NCBI RefSeq assembly: GCF_040712315.1
Contig: NC_134018.1
Location: forward strand, 47,989,335 to 48,053,334
Direction: 5' to 3'
From: Castanea sativa
Taxonomy: Eukaryota; Streptophyta; Magnoliopsida; Fagales; Fagaceae
Length of the DNA: 64,000 nt
Shown here piece after piece: positions 11,685-23,159 of this stretch. The translations under genes and the position numbers were made by a program. Positions within the stretch are counted from its first letter, which is position 1; each line of letters begins with the position of its first letter. The notes below the pieces were generated by a model. The model searched no databases, was not told the origin of the DNA, and saw nothing but the letters and a program-made list of their open reading frames with translations.

Positions 11685-13305
11685 GATAATCGACAAATAA
11701 ACATAAACATAAAAATAAGTAGTTTTTTTTTTTTAATGTTTTTATTTATTTAAATAGAAGCATCGTAAAATATAAAGATTTTAATTTCAATATATGAATT
11801 TTTAGGCCACTCATACCCCTTGTTAATTCATTTTTAACACACTCATCAATTTCTTACTTCTCGGAAGCGTTATGGTCAAATTGGTTAAAATATTGGGGTT
11901 ACAATGAGAAATTAGAACAACATGTAAAAGAAAAATCTCACTCTATTTTTAGCCATGGGCACACCAAAAGAAGTTTAAGCTACATATTGTTACTTTATCA
12001 ATCCTGTTCAGAATTACCATATGGTCAAATGATTGGTAAGTATTGTAGAAAGAGTGGACCACTTGGATATAAAGAAGAACTTAAGCTTTACCACATTTGG
12101 ATGTGTAAGTTCTTGACTTGCAGTCTTTCTAAGAGAAATGTGAAACATTTTTTTTATGTATATCTAAATGTTTGGCTGATGATGTGAAAGTTGCTTTGGC
12201 AACTTTTTTTCTTGGCGAGTTGTAGCACCCCATGTTTAGATATTATTCACTGTTTTTTCATAAAACATCTCCTGAAATTGCATTTTCTAAATTTAAAAGC
12301 CAAATCTGTATGCTTTTTCATGTTTAAATTTCACAATAATTGAGCCTATTTTTATGTATTGATAAAATCTGTTTCTACATTAATAAAATTTGCTCTCTGC
12401 ACATCATATTTACTATATATTCAAATCTTCTTACTACATTCATAAAATTTGTTTTCTACATTAATTAAAATTGTTCATAGTTCTCTCATAAAAATTGTTC
12501 ATTGTTTTCTGCATAAATTATTTCTAACATTCTGAATAAAATTATTTTTTGTTCAGCATTATTTAAAAAAAATTTCCCTCTCTTTTCTGCATAAATTATT
12601 TTGTTTACTATTTAAAAAATTGTTCACTGTTTTCTCATAAAACACCTCTTGAAATTGTGTTCTCTAAATTTAAAAGCCAAATCTGTATGCTTTTTCATGT
12701 TTAAATTTCACAATAATCTAATCTATTTTTATGCATTGATAAAATCTGTTTCTACATTAATAAAATTTGCTCTCTGCACATCATGCTTACTATATATTCA
12801 AATTTGCTGACTGCATTCATAAAATCAGTTTTCTGCATTAATTAAAACTGTTCATTGTTTTCTCATAAAAATTGTTCACTGTTTTTTGCATAAACTATTT
12901 CTAGCATTCTGCATAAAATTATTTTCTAGTTCAGCATTATTTAAAAAATTGTTCACTCTCTTTTTTGCAAAAAATATTTACTGTTCACTATTTAAAAAAT
13001 TGTTCACTGTTTTCTCATAAAACACCTCCTGAAAATTGTGTTCTCTAAATTTAAAAGCCAAATCTATATGCATTTTCATGTTTAAATTTCACAATAATCA
13101 ATTTTTTTTTGCATTAATTAAAACTGTTCATTGTTTTCTCATAAAAAATGTTCATTGTTTTCTGCATAAACTATTTTTAGCATTGGCGCGGTTATTGCAC
13201 TTAAATGGTTTTTGTGTTTTTTTTTTTTAAATAATGGACAAACTCCATGGAGGAAAAATGAATGATTCATATAAATCACCTAATGGTAAATGCCTTGAAT
13301 AATAT
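11685..13305 (+). repeat. Left long inverted arm (MULE-like)
   Basis: The arm begins GGATAATCGACAAATAAAC at 11684-11685 and is repeated in reverse at 16190-17655. It carries a 60-100 codon open stretch (near 11870-12187, e.g. SGPLGYKEELKLYHIW) and about 2.5 copies of a ~376-bp subterminal repeat. Arms of this length are typical of some Mutator-like elements. No transposase is recognised, so the class is an inference. Confidence 0.65.
12245..13180 (+). repeat. Tandem ~376-bp subterminal repeats (left arm)
   Basis: The segment CATAAAACA(T/C)CTCCTGAAA recurs near 12256, 12635 and 13015, each followed by TTTAAAAGCCAAATCT and AATTTCACAATAATC. The third copy is internally deleted. The right arm carries about two copies (16305-17000). 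Confidence 0.75.
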
Positions 13306-13319
13306 TTGTAAAAATGTTC

Positions 13320-14225
13320 AAATTAGTTGAATGTAGAAATTCAGGAAAAATCAATAGAAAATCAATGAACATACCAAATCATGAAGGTGTACATAAGATG
13401 TACAGATAGTCTATACTTGTTGAGAAATTTGACTTCGTTGAAAGTACAAAATAATGAAAATTTAATGGAAAAGTATGTATATTAGATGTACAAATCGTAT
13501 GAATTTGTTTAAAAATTTGAATTCGTTGAATGTACAAAACTGTGAAAACTCAAGGAAAAATTGGGTACATTAGATGTATAGATAGTATGAATTTTTTGAA
13601 AAATTCGAATTCATTGAGTGTGTAAAATTGTAAAAATTCAAATTGAAGAACATACCAAATTGAGTAAACTCAATGGAAAATTAATTACATTAGATGTACA
13701 GATTGTCCAAATTTGTTTCCAAATTTGAAGTCGTCAAATGTACAAAATCGTGAAAATTCAATTTAAAACTGTGTATTAATGTACTAATCATCCTGATTTG
13801 ATGAAAATTTCGAAATTGTTGAACATACCAAATCATGAAAATTCAATGGAAACTTGTGTACATTAGATGTACAAATTTTTCGGACTTGTTGAGAAATTTG
13901 ATTTCGTAGAAAGTACAAAATCGTGAAAATTCAAGAGAAAATTGTGTACATTAGACGTATAGATCGTTCGAATTTGTAAAAAACAAAATTTATTCATTGA
14001 ATGTATAAAATCTTGAAAGTACAAAATAAAATTGTGTAAATTAGATGTACAGATAGTCTGAATTTGTTGAAAAGTTTGAACTCGTTAAATGTACAAAATC
14101 ATGAAAATTAAATGGAAAATTCTGTACTAATGTATTGATCATCCGAATTTGTTGAAAAATTCTAAATCGTTGAATGAACAAAATCGTGTAAACTCAATAG
14201 AAAATCAAAGAACGTACCAAATCGT
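13320..14225 (+). repeat. Minisatellite of ~88-bp units
   Basis: About nine diverged units, recognised by TTAGATGTACAGAT-like starts near 13395, 13483, 13572, 13690, 13778, 13864, 13953, 14042 and 14127. Spacings are 85-89 bp apart from one of 118. Each unit also has GTTGAAAAATTTGAATTC and GTACAAAATCGTGAAAATTC-like parts. It lies in the core of the inverted-arm element. Confidence 0.75.
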
Positions 14226-14229
14226 TGAG

Positions 14230-16189
14230 TAGCACATGCAACACTGCGAATATCAGTGTAGCAATGGTGGACAGCTCACCACCAAAATTGATGCATAAAC
14301 TTTCCAGGGATGCTCTGCATCCTTGAAAACGGTGCATTGCAAAGGGTTGCATATTTGTGTATTCACATGGTGAGTCCTTGCTTTAGGAGCCATATGGTTT
14401 TTTTTATGAAAGAGTGATTGGTCCGTGTGGTTTGGATGAGTCTGTATTTATTGAATCTATTAACTATTGCTACAAGTAATGTACAATAAATCTAATTTGG
14501 GTGATAAGTGTTGTGTGTAACATTTCAAATTACATAAACAGAATATTGGAAACATCAACATATCTAACTGGAGGCATTTCACTTCCTAAGGTGTTTCCTA
14601 CATTACAAAATAGAGGACATTGTCCAACCAAAGCACAAGAATCATATGTAGCAACAAAGAATAGCAGGGAAAAAATGAGCAAGTGATTTCATATAAACTT
14701 AGCCAAAACTAATGAACAGTTAATCTTTAGATTTGCAAAAGTTGAATGTACATAATCATCAGTTGTCAGACATTAACATCAACATTCTGTATTGCACAGA
14801 ACGTGTAGACATTAACAACAACGTCTAATGTTCGTAGGTAGAAATTTTTGGAAATCATCATTGCTTGAATCTAAGAAGTCTGAAATATCTCTTTCATCAT
14901 CTAACACAGTAACTTCATTAATAGACTTGATGGCTCACTCTTGCGCATTCCCCTTTAGATGCTTCCTAGCTTTTTAGATTGCATGAAAATGGTCTAATCG
15001 CCTTTGCATTTGATTGTTCTCTTGTTCAAGACGAGCAAGTATGTTGGCAGGTTCATCTTTAGGTAACTCGGCTGAGCGTGCCTTGGGAACTCGTGCCATC
15101 GAGAATACACCTCCAACTCACACCTCTTCTCGTATAGGGATGACCATGGTGGTTCTGCTATGGTGAACTCTATTGTGGTGGTCTCTATACTTAGTTTTGT
15201 AGGTTTGTCGACCATGATCTACCCGACGCTTCTAAGACTCTTGTACATGTATATTGGCATATTAACGAAATCTCTCTTCTTTCCAACCCATTTCCCTCTA
15301 TAGTGGTATGTGTATATCTGTAGTTGTTGATCTGCTGGAACTTGTGATAATTCATTTGTTGAAGTAGATCCAAACTTGTTTTGCATTGTACGATTTGATG
15401 TTGAGGCGTTGCGACTCATAGTTTAGTCAATCTACGAAGTTAGTGGGGTAGAAATAAGATCATTATTGTGGTGCATTTATAACCTCATTTCATGTTCCAA
15501 GCATTATAATTTTAGTTATTAGGGCTTGTCATGTCAATACAGGCTAGAAAAACACTACTTGAACATGATTTTAAATGTTCCCAATGCCACAGTGAAATTT
15601 GAAGATGTGGGCGGTAGTTGCAGTGTTCTTGAACAGAACATCATATTTAATTGACACAGTGCTATGTCCTTGGCACTGGGATACGATTATTCATATATTT
15701 AAGTATTCACGTGAATGTGGATGATATGACAGGACAGTGTGTGAAATAGTGCCTAGCTGTTGAGCAACACGTGTGAAACAGTAGTGTCTGTTGGCGCATG
15801 TGGTTCGTATGAGTACAATTGGTGCTACATCAGCAGGTTGGTGACGTGTCTTCAAAAAACTACTCATGCTACAGTTGGTGCTACATCATGTTTGTTGTAT
15901 ATTCAAATCTGCTTACTGCATTTATAAAATCTATTTTCTGCATTAATTTAAATTGTTCACTGTTTTCTGCATAAAATATTTTTAGCATTCTACATAAAAT
16001 TATTTTCTGTCTAGCATTATTTGAAAAATTGTTCACTGTTTTTTCTGCATAAATTATTCACTGTTCACTGCATGTTTACATACAACAAACATGTTTACAT
16101 ACAACCTTAGGACTATATGATTCGTCCGAAAAAGGCATAATACCTACTTTTGTCTGTATAGTAGGATTATTAGTTACTTTTTGGATTTA
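14230..16189 (-). other. Core of the inverted-arm element; possible captured gene fragment
   Basis: Mostly single-copy sequence. On the minus strand, overlapping short ORFs at 14994-15419 include MSRNASTSNRTMQNK and, in another frame, a coiled-coil-like NILARLEQENNQMQRRLDHF ending near 14975. No transposase or known domain is recognised. A displaced copy of the arm's subterminal repeat lies at 15890-16075 in plus orientation. Either a captured host fragment or a decayed element gene is possible. Confidence 0.35.
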
Positions 16190-17655
16190 TTCGAGGCATT
16201 TACCATTAGGTGATTTATACGAATCATTCATTTTTTTTTCATGGAGTTTTTCCATTATTCATATGGTTACATATTTAAAAAAACACAAAAACCATTTAAG
16301 TGCAATAACCGCGCCAATGCTAAAAACAGTTTATGTAGAAAACAATGAACAACTTTGATGAGAAAACAATGAATTGTTTTAATTAATGCAAAAAACAGAT
16401 TTTATGAACGCAGTAAGCAGATTTGAATATACAGTAAACATGATGTGTAAAGAACAAATTTTATTAATGTAGAAATATATTTTATCAATGTAGAAGAACA
16501 GATTCGATTATTGTGAAATTTAAACATGAAAAAGCATCCAGATTTGGCTTTTAAATTTAGAAAACATAATTTCAAGAGGTGTTTTATGAGAAAACAGTGA
16601 ACAATTTTTTAAATAGTGAAAAGAAAATAATTTATGCAGAAAAGAGAGTGAACAATTTTTTAAACAATGCTAAACAGAAAAATAATTTTATGTAGAATGC
16701 TAGAAATAGTTTATGCAGAAAACAGTGAAAAAATTTTCATGAGAGAACAATGAACAATTTAAATTAATGTAGAAAACAAATTTTATGAATGCAGTAAGCA
16801 GATTTGAATATACAGTAAACATGATGTGTAGAGAGCAAATTTTATTAATGTAGAAATAGATTTTATCAATGCATAAAAACAAATTCGATTATTGTGAAAT
16901 TTAAACATGAAAAAGCATACAGATTTGACTTTTAAATTTAGAGAACACAATTTCATGAGGTGTTTTATGAGAAAATAGTGAATAATATCTAAACATGAGG
17001 TGCTACAACTCGCTAAGAAAAAAAAAATTGCCAATGTGACTTTCACATAATCAGCAAAACATTTACATATACATAAAAAAATGGTTCACATTCCTCTTAG
17101 AAACATTGCAAGTCAAGAATTTACATATCCAGATGTGGTAAAGCTTAAGTTCTTCTTTATATCCAAGTGGTCCACTCTTTCTGCAACACTTATCAATCAT
17201 TTGACCATACGGTAATTTCGAATAGGATTGATAAAGTAACAATATGTAACTTAAACTTCTTTCGGTGTGCCCATGGCTAAAAATGGAGTGAGATTTTTCT
17301 TTTACATGTTGTTTTAATTTCTCATTGTAACCCCAATACTTTAACCAATTTGACCATAACATTTTCGAGAAGTAAAAAATTGATGAGTGTTTTAAAAATG
17401 AATGAACAAGGGGTATGAGTGGCCTAAAAATTCATATTTTGAAATTAAAATCTCTATATTTTACAATGCTTCTATTTAAATAAATAAAAACATAAAAAAA
17501 ACTACTTTTTTTTTTTATGTTTATGTTTATTTGTGGGTATGAGTGACCTAAAAATTCATATTTTGAAATTAACATCTCTATATTTTACCATGCTTCTATT
17601 TAAATAAATAAAAACATAAAAAACTACTTATTGTTATGTTTATGTTTATTTTTCG
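16190..17655 (-). repeat. Right long inverted arm (MULE-like)
   Basis: Reverse complement of 11685-13305, ending TTTTTCGATCATCC. It has an extra ~125-bp tandem duplication of the outermost part (17400-17640, two copies of a block containing GAGTGRCCTAAAAATTCAT). The coding-like stretch stays open for 99 codons on the minus strand (17063-17362). Confidence 0.7.
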
Positions 17656-17679
17656 ATCATCCAAAAAAAAAAAAAGTTA

Positions 17680-17960
17680 TAAGGAACTCGAGTTTACCAA
17701 GCTCGAGTTCCATATTACAAGGAACGTGAGCTTGGTGAGCTAGAGTACCGTAGAAAAAAATACTAGCATTTTATTTACAAAGAACTTGAGCCTGGTATGC
17801 TCGAGTATTGTGTTGCATGGAACTCGAGTTTATCAAGCTCGAGTACCACATTATTTTTTTAATTGCACAAATTCTAGGTCAGCAGCGCCAGGGTGGATTG
17901 AAACTAGGAACTAGAGTTTAATAAACTCGAGTTTAGTGAGCTCGAGTACATAAAAATGGT
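17680..17960. repeat. Cluster of CTCGAG-bearing hairpins
   Basis: Five imperfect inverted repeats of the form GGAACTCGAG-loop-CTCGAGTTCC, near 17686, 17724, 17779, 17819 and 17909. The arms are 8-11 bp and the loops short. They lie near the left side of the LTR-like segment. Confidence 0.7.
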
Positions 17961-20900
17961 AGATTCCCATTTAGTTCCGAAACAGTGCTTAATTGCTAAA
18001 AATTTATTTGGCCATTTTCGCCTTCTCCTTTCCCTATTCCTCTTTCTTTGTTCATATTTCTTTCTTCTTCCCTTGTTCTTACACGGCAATACCTCATCTC
18101 TTCTTTGACTTTCTCAAAGCAACTTGAACAATGAAGAACTCTCTCCCTCTCATACCCATGGCTCCAACATCAAAATAAAGAAAAACTCTCAACTCTCCTC
18201 TCCCTCTCACACCTACGGGTCTAGCAGTAACAAGAAGTATCTTTCCATTCTTTCCAAGCTCTTGTTCCCAACTTAAAGTTAGAGTGATTCTAGCTCTATC
18301 ACTCCAAGAACCGGTGCTTAGGGTAAGGGGAAAATCTAATTCTTTTAGTCTATTGTCCATTTTAAACTTGAGTGATGGTTATATGATTTTGTATATAGGT
18401 GTGTTGGATTTTAGAGATTGTTGATTGCCTGAATATGAATTGAATCATTGTTATGCTTGCATGTGTCCTAGATGATAGACTAAGATAAAATCTGTTATGG
18501 ATAAGTGTTAAAAGGAGTAAAATAGCTAGATAAAATTTATGGGATTGCTATTTGAGGTGCTGAATGTGTAGTTGATTAAGTAATTGAAGCTTGTTGAGAG
18601 TTAGTTCATGACCTTGTTAAGAGTTGCACTCATTGGTTAACCTGTTTGGTCATTATAAATCTTGTAATTTTCTAGGACAGCTATGTGTAAAAGGTTTGTT
18701 AGAAATTATTATATGATATGTCTAGTATGTGTGTATTAAATTTCATATGAAAATACCATCGTTTGATAATTTTTTGTGAATTTACAAGAAAATGTTGCAA
18801 AGCTGTCACTGTGGTAGATTCTATATTTACACATGATAATTTATGTATTAAATGGTATACAGTGAATTTGGAAGCTAGGGATATTTACTATGAAATCTAA
18901 GACACATATGGTTGTAATGGAAGTGGTCTCACAGCATTTGGATCAATACAAAAATAATGGTTTAATTTCTAAGTTGCATGAAATTCTGCCAGGACAGATT
19001 TGAGTATGCTATCTTTTATGATTTTTAGTAAATCATTATTTTATGATTTGGCTCTAAAAATGATATGGAATCTACTAGAAATCCATATGAGTGGCACTGT
19101 AAAATGTCATGAAGATTGGATGTGTTTAGATAGCCCATTTGTATTTTACAAATGAGGCGTATACTACTGAAATAAGCAGTAAACAGTAAATGATAACTCT
19201 GACTTTAAGGATTTAATTCTAAAGTTAGGATGAATGTTTTGAGCTATAAATTAATATGCTTATCATTTAATATGTCTAGATCATAAATTTTTTTTTATAA
19301 CTTGGTTCAAGGTTTAGTACTCTTAAGGAGGGGTTCTAAACCATTCAACTATTGTTTTTATGAAGCTGTTTTGTTCACGCTGTATGTTGCCTTGTGTAAG
19401 TTTATGCGTGCACCATTGCTTCCAATCTCAAACACATTTTGGATATGGATATTAAAATAATGGTTTCTCTATGATTTGGTACATCATGTTGTTTGATGAA
19501 TGTATCTTGTGTTTGGGGAACCTCGTTAGGGTGGGATTAGGATTTCCTTAATTTTAAGATATAGGTTTTGAGATGAATGTGTAAGTTTATGATAAAGAAT
19601 AATTGATAGTAATAAGCTTTGATATTTGGTTTAGGTGTTACCAGCCCCCAAGCCTGAGGCTTTTTCGACTTTATGCTCTTGGTTCCTCTACTTTCAGGTA
19701 AGGGATAAGTTATATGAGTATTTGGTAAGCCATGAGGTTATTTTTAAGTGTATTATGCATTAAAAAGTTTTTGATTAGAGATATGGCATATAATCATGTT
19801 TCAGATAAAGATATGTTTGTGAGCTTTCGAAACCTTATGTATTTGATTTAAGCATTTTGATGCTATTATTAATTCCACGAACATGATGTTTAAAGAAAAT
19901 AATGGAAATGCTATTATTATGAAATGTTATGCAAACTATGAATTTCAGTATGATGTGTTAGTATAAAATGTTTTCGGTTATGTCCTCTGGTAATCTGAAC
20001 TCAGCCAGTAGGGGTTAAATTACTAGCGTTCCATGGAAAATGTTATCTGATTGGCCATTAAATGTGGAGAGCTTTGCTGTACCCGCCCTTGTTGGTAATG
20101 ACCAACTTGTGGAGGGTGCCAACCAACCCCCATGGTTGAAGATATATATTATGATGTGATCCCGAGAATACCTGGCATTGTGGGGAATGCTAGATGCCTA
20201 GCACAGTGGTGCTAGCTAGAAGCCTCCAAATAAGTACAGACTTATCAGATATGGACTAACTAATATGTTATGAACAACTATATTATTTTATTGATCATGA
20301 GAGAATGATTTTGTTTAAATGCATTATGAAGAGTTAGAAGTCTCATGAAAAGAAGTTTTTGATGAAAAGGAAAGCTGTTCTTCAAAGATAAAAGTTTTTG
20401 AAGTTCTGTTGTGCTTTAAAGATAAAGAATCTGATGAAAAGGTTTTAGTGTTCTTTAAAGATAAAGCTTCTGATGAAGGTACAAGTTTATGTTAAAAAGT
20501 CATCAGATATCTGTTCTTTATAAAATGTTAAGTTTTATGACTATGAAAGTTATAACATTTTACGAGAAGAAGTTTATAAAAAAAAGTTTTCTTATTCATC
20601 AAGATGTTTCTAATTTAAGACAAAGTTAACAATTATCTGATTTAAGTTAAAATGATTATTTTGTAATGAGAATATATGTATGTATGTATATGATTTTCTT
20701 ATTCGTCAAGATGTTTCTAGTCTAAGACAAAGTTACCAATTATCTGATTTAAGTTAAAATGATTATTTTGTAACAAGAATGTATGTTTATGATTTTTAAA
20801 CAATTAATATTATGTTTGGTGACTTTGTAACAGGTGAAAGAAATTCAATCCGAAAGGTTTTGGTAGTATTGTTTTGATAAGAAAAAGGGAGAACAATTAT

Positions 20901-21482
20901 TTTTCTACGAAGAGCGTATAATTTATTATTATAGATAGTATAAAATACTATGCATGCAAAGATGTTCTCCTATTTGAATATTTATAAAATGAAATGGTTT
21001 GATTTACATGCATTCTTATAAATTCTTGTGTATTTTACCCATACTGAGCTATGTAGCTCACCCCTTCTACTCTTTCAATCAACATGTTTCATTTTAGAGC
21101 AGAGAGAGCCTTAGTTGAGTTTTGGAAGGAGCTGGTTTTAGTTTTATATGTATAGATCTCAAATTAGCAATTTGATGTTTAGCTTTGTAGTATTGTGTAT
21201 TTTAGGATCTAATGAAAGTGTGCACCTTAAAGTATTAAGAGATGTATTATATGAAAAGTATGGATATTGAATGATTGGTGGATTATGTTATTCTTTGAGT
21301 ATAGTGTAGATGCTTTGAATATCAAGTGAAAAGTTATATCAAGAAGTAAAGAAACAAGAATGAAAAGAAAGAGGGAAGCTTTTGTAAAAAGTTTAGTTGG
21401 TTCTTGTTAATACCAGGTTTAAGCTTGATATTAACATGCCGATCATGGTCACAAATCTAGGTATTGGGTTTGGGACATGACA
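17960..21482 (+). mobile_element. Long LTR-like segment (probable chromovirus Tekay/Del type solo LTR)
   Basis: About 3.5 kb without coding capacity. It ends GGGTTTGGGACATGACA at 21482, like the ends of Tekay/Del gypsy LTRs, and contains CATACTGAGCTATGTAGCTC near 21040, a block I associate with the same group. No primer site, gag or pol follows, and copia sequence resumes at once. The assignment is from memory of motifs. The left end is not defined because the inverted-arm element abuts it. Confidence 0.45.
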
Positions 21483-21761
21483 CTTTGTGTTTAGTATTTT
21501 TATTGTTTCTTGTTTCACATATGGTACATTTGATTATTGATTTATATTTATGAGGTTATTCATGATATATGTCTTTTATTTTATGTTTTGTGAAATCAAG
21601 AAGTTAAATTTTGGTTTACTTGTATTTTCTACATATGTGTTTATGTGTTTGTTGAGTGTTTTAGGAATTTACAAGTTAATTCAGTCGTAGCTGCTATCTA
21701 CATTGGCAATTGATAGATAGTAGTTAGCTTGAATTATAATTAAGGCTTTTTAAATCTGATT
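21483..21761 (+). other. Copia 3' internal region, PPT deleted
   Basis: Collinear with reversed 43530-43760 (TTGTTTCTTGTTTCACAT and so on). It then breaks off near 21745 and joins directly to the inside of the 3' LTR. About 100 bp including the polypurine tract and the first ~30 bp of the LTR are missing relative to the minus-strand element. Confidence 0.65.
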
Positions 21762-22608
21762 GGATTAATGTATTAGAACTTCAATATGTAATGTGTTGGC
21801 AAACCATGATCAAAACATAGAGTCTAGGTTTAGGCTTGCTCAAAGTATGTTAAATTATAAAATTAGAATCGAGTGATTGTAGAAATTATTGGCCAAAATC
21901 TGCAAGGCTCGATCGATCGAAAATTAGACTCGATCGATTGAAACTCATGCAAATTTAATTTTTTGTAGAATTTCCAATTCAGCACAAGCATGTTTGATGT
22001 GTAGGGCTAAGTGTTTTACTTCACATATAAAAGGAAAAACCTGAGCTACGTTTCAGAGGCCTTTTGAGTGTTGTGTGGTGAATCTTTTGTGAGATCTTGA
22101 GGTGTTTACCTTCACACACACACATAGGGCTATCAAGATCAAGATTCGTATCGAGAGCTTGATGATCACTTCAGTTGCTGCTTAAAAAACTTAAAGAAGA
22201 TCTTAAACCTTTGGGTGGAGTCTTAAAGTTACAAGTACGAGAATTTATGGTTGTAGTAGATCAAGGAAAGAAGTAGTCTGTGGACTCGGAGCTGTCACAT
22301 GGTCGTGGTAATAAGTTTTCTACACGAGGTAACAATAGGATGTTAGTGGTCTAAGTCTTATTGTAAAAACTCAAATTCTTTCATAGTGGATCTGTTTTTA
22401 CCTTGAAGATAGCTAGGTTAAATCCTCCCTAGGTTTTTTACCGGTTAGGTTTTCCTAGGTTATCATATCGTTGTATTCTTTATATTTTCGCATTATTCAC
22501 ATGATACGATTTATATGTGTTAACCTAGAATATAATAATTTATCTAAGTAATCACTTGGCTAAATAACTAAGTTAAACATATGGTGTTAAGTGGTCTAAA
22601 ACTTTACA
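21762..22608 (+). repeat. 3' LTR of the copia element (5'-truncated)
   Basis: Matches the 5' LTR from its ~30th base (TAATGTATTA) to the terminal ACTTTACA and is followed by TCTTG. It carries the GATCGATCGA palindromes near 21910-21940. Confidence 0.88.
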
Positions 22609-22795
22609 TCTTGGATACATAGTATAGGCTTTAAACCTCTATAATTCACCCTCATTTTCCAATGTGGGATTAACCCACTGTTTTTTCTCTTGAGAATGCT
22701 AAGTATTTTAACACATACACACACAAGGGGAGAGGGGAGAATGTTTTTGAAGAAACTAACAGTGGTGTATATCTAAAAGGGCCTAAGGTTTAGTT
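22609..22795 (+). repeat. Tandem ~178-bp repeat (right part of array)
   Basis: Continues the third unit of 3757-4213 from TCTTGGATACATAG, then a fourth unit beginning near 22696 and ending around AAAAGGGCCTAAGG. This confirms the insertion site of the copia element. Confidence 0.85.
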
Positions 22796-22870
22796 TAGTA
22801 TTTTTTATCCATATTTAATTTATAATTTATTTATTTATTTTTTCATATTCTATAATTATTCCCAAAGCAC

Positions 22871-23152
22871 TTGTATTATATCCCTTTTAGTAGTCTACAT
22901 GTCTTTTTTCTCTTTCATCTTTATCTAGCTAATGTCGAAACCACCTCATTAGAGATAACAAAATACCTCTACTTTGCCTTGACTCCAATCTTATACACCT
23001 TTGCTCTAAAGGATTTTCCTTGCTTGAAAAAGGGGATAGATCATTCGGCACCCTTGACTAGCTTGATCCCATCTGGCCTTGTTGCCATCCTTATATTCAC
23101 TCTCTCTATCATCTTGGGGCTCTCTTTTGCTTTAGTGTTTCATATGCATTAA
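22871..23152 (+). CDS. Unrecognised small ORF with hydrophobic segments
   Basis: A 93-codon ORF with three hydrophobic stretches, ending in FTLSIILGLSFALVFHMH. I do not recognise the family. It does not resemble the WAT1 genes next to it. It could be an exon or remnant of a membrane-protein gene, since CTTTATCTAG at about 22930 could be a splice acceptor before ANVETTSLEI. It could also be chance. Confidence 0.2.
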   Translation: MYYIPFSSLHVFFLFHLYLANVETTSLEITKYLYFALTPILYTFALKDFPCLKKGIDHSAPLTSLIPSGLVAILIFTLSIILGLSFALVFHMH

Positions 23153-23159
23153 TGGGATG

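Larger units (their letters stand above)
11685..21482. mobile_element. 9.8-kb composite insert inside the copia element
   Basis: CTTTG occurs at 11680-11684 and 21483-21487. Copia sequence on both sides is collinear with the minus-strand element (21484-21720 corresponds to about 43530-43760 reversed). The insert contains an element with long inverted arms (11685-17655) and a long LTR-like segment ending GGGACATGACA (to 21482). Whether it came in one or two steps is not decided, because the left boundary coincides with the arm end. Confidence 0.65.
4214..22608 (+). mobile_element. Ty1/copia retrotransposon (family A) with a nested insert
   Basis: The outer limits are set by TCTTG duplications at 4209-4213 and 22609-22613, which rejoin the interrupted tandem repeat. 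Order: 5' LTR, primer-binding site, protease, integrase, RT, RNase H, an extra ORF, then the 3' LTR. Integrase before RT is the copia order. Without the 9.8-kb insert (11685-21482) the element is about 8.6 kb. Gag is deleted, pol carries many stops, and the 3' LTR has lost its first ~30 bp with the polypurine tract, so it cannot be autonomous. Confidence 0.9.

Noticed and set aside
13320..14225. CRISPR-like regular repeats
   Set aside because: Units are directly adjacent, diverged and without unique spacers, and the genome is a plant. It is a minisatellite.
18094..18360. Minus-strand ORF in the LTR-like segment
   Set aside because: Low-complexity arginine/glycine-rich reading without homologue in the window; probably chance.
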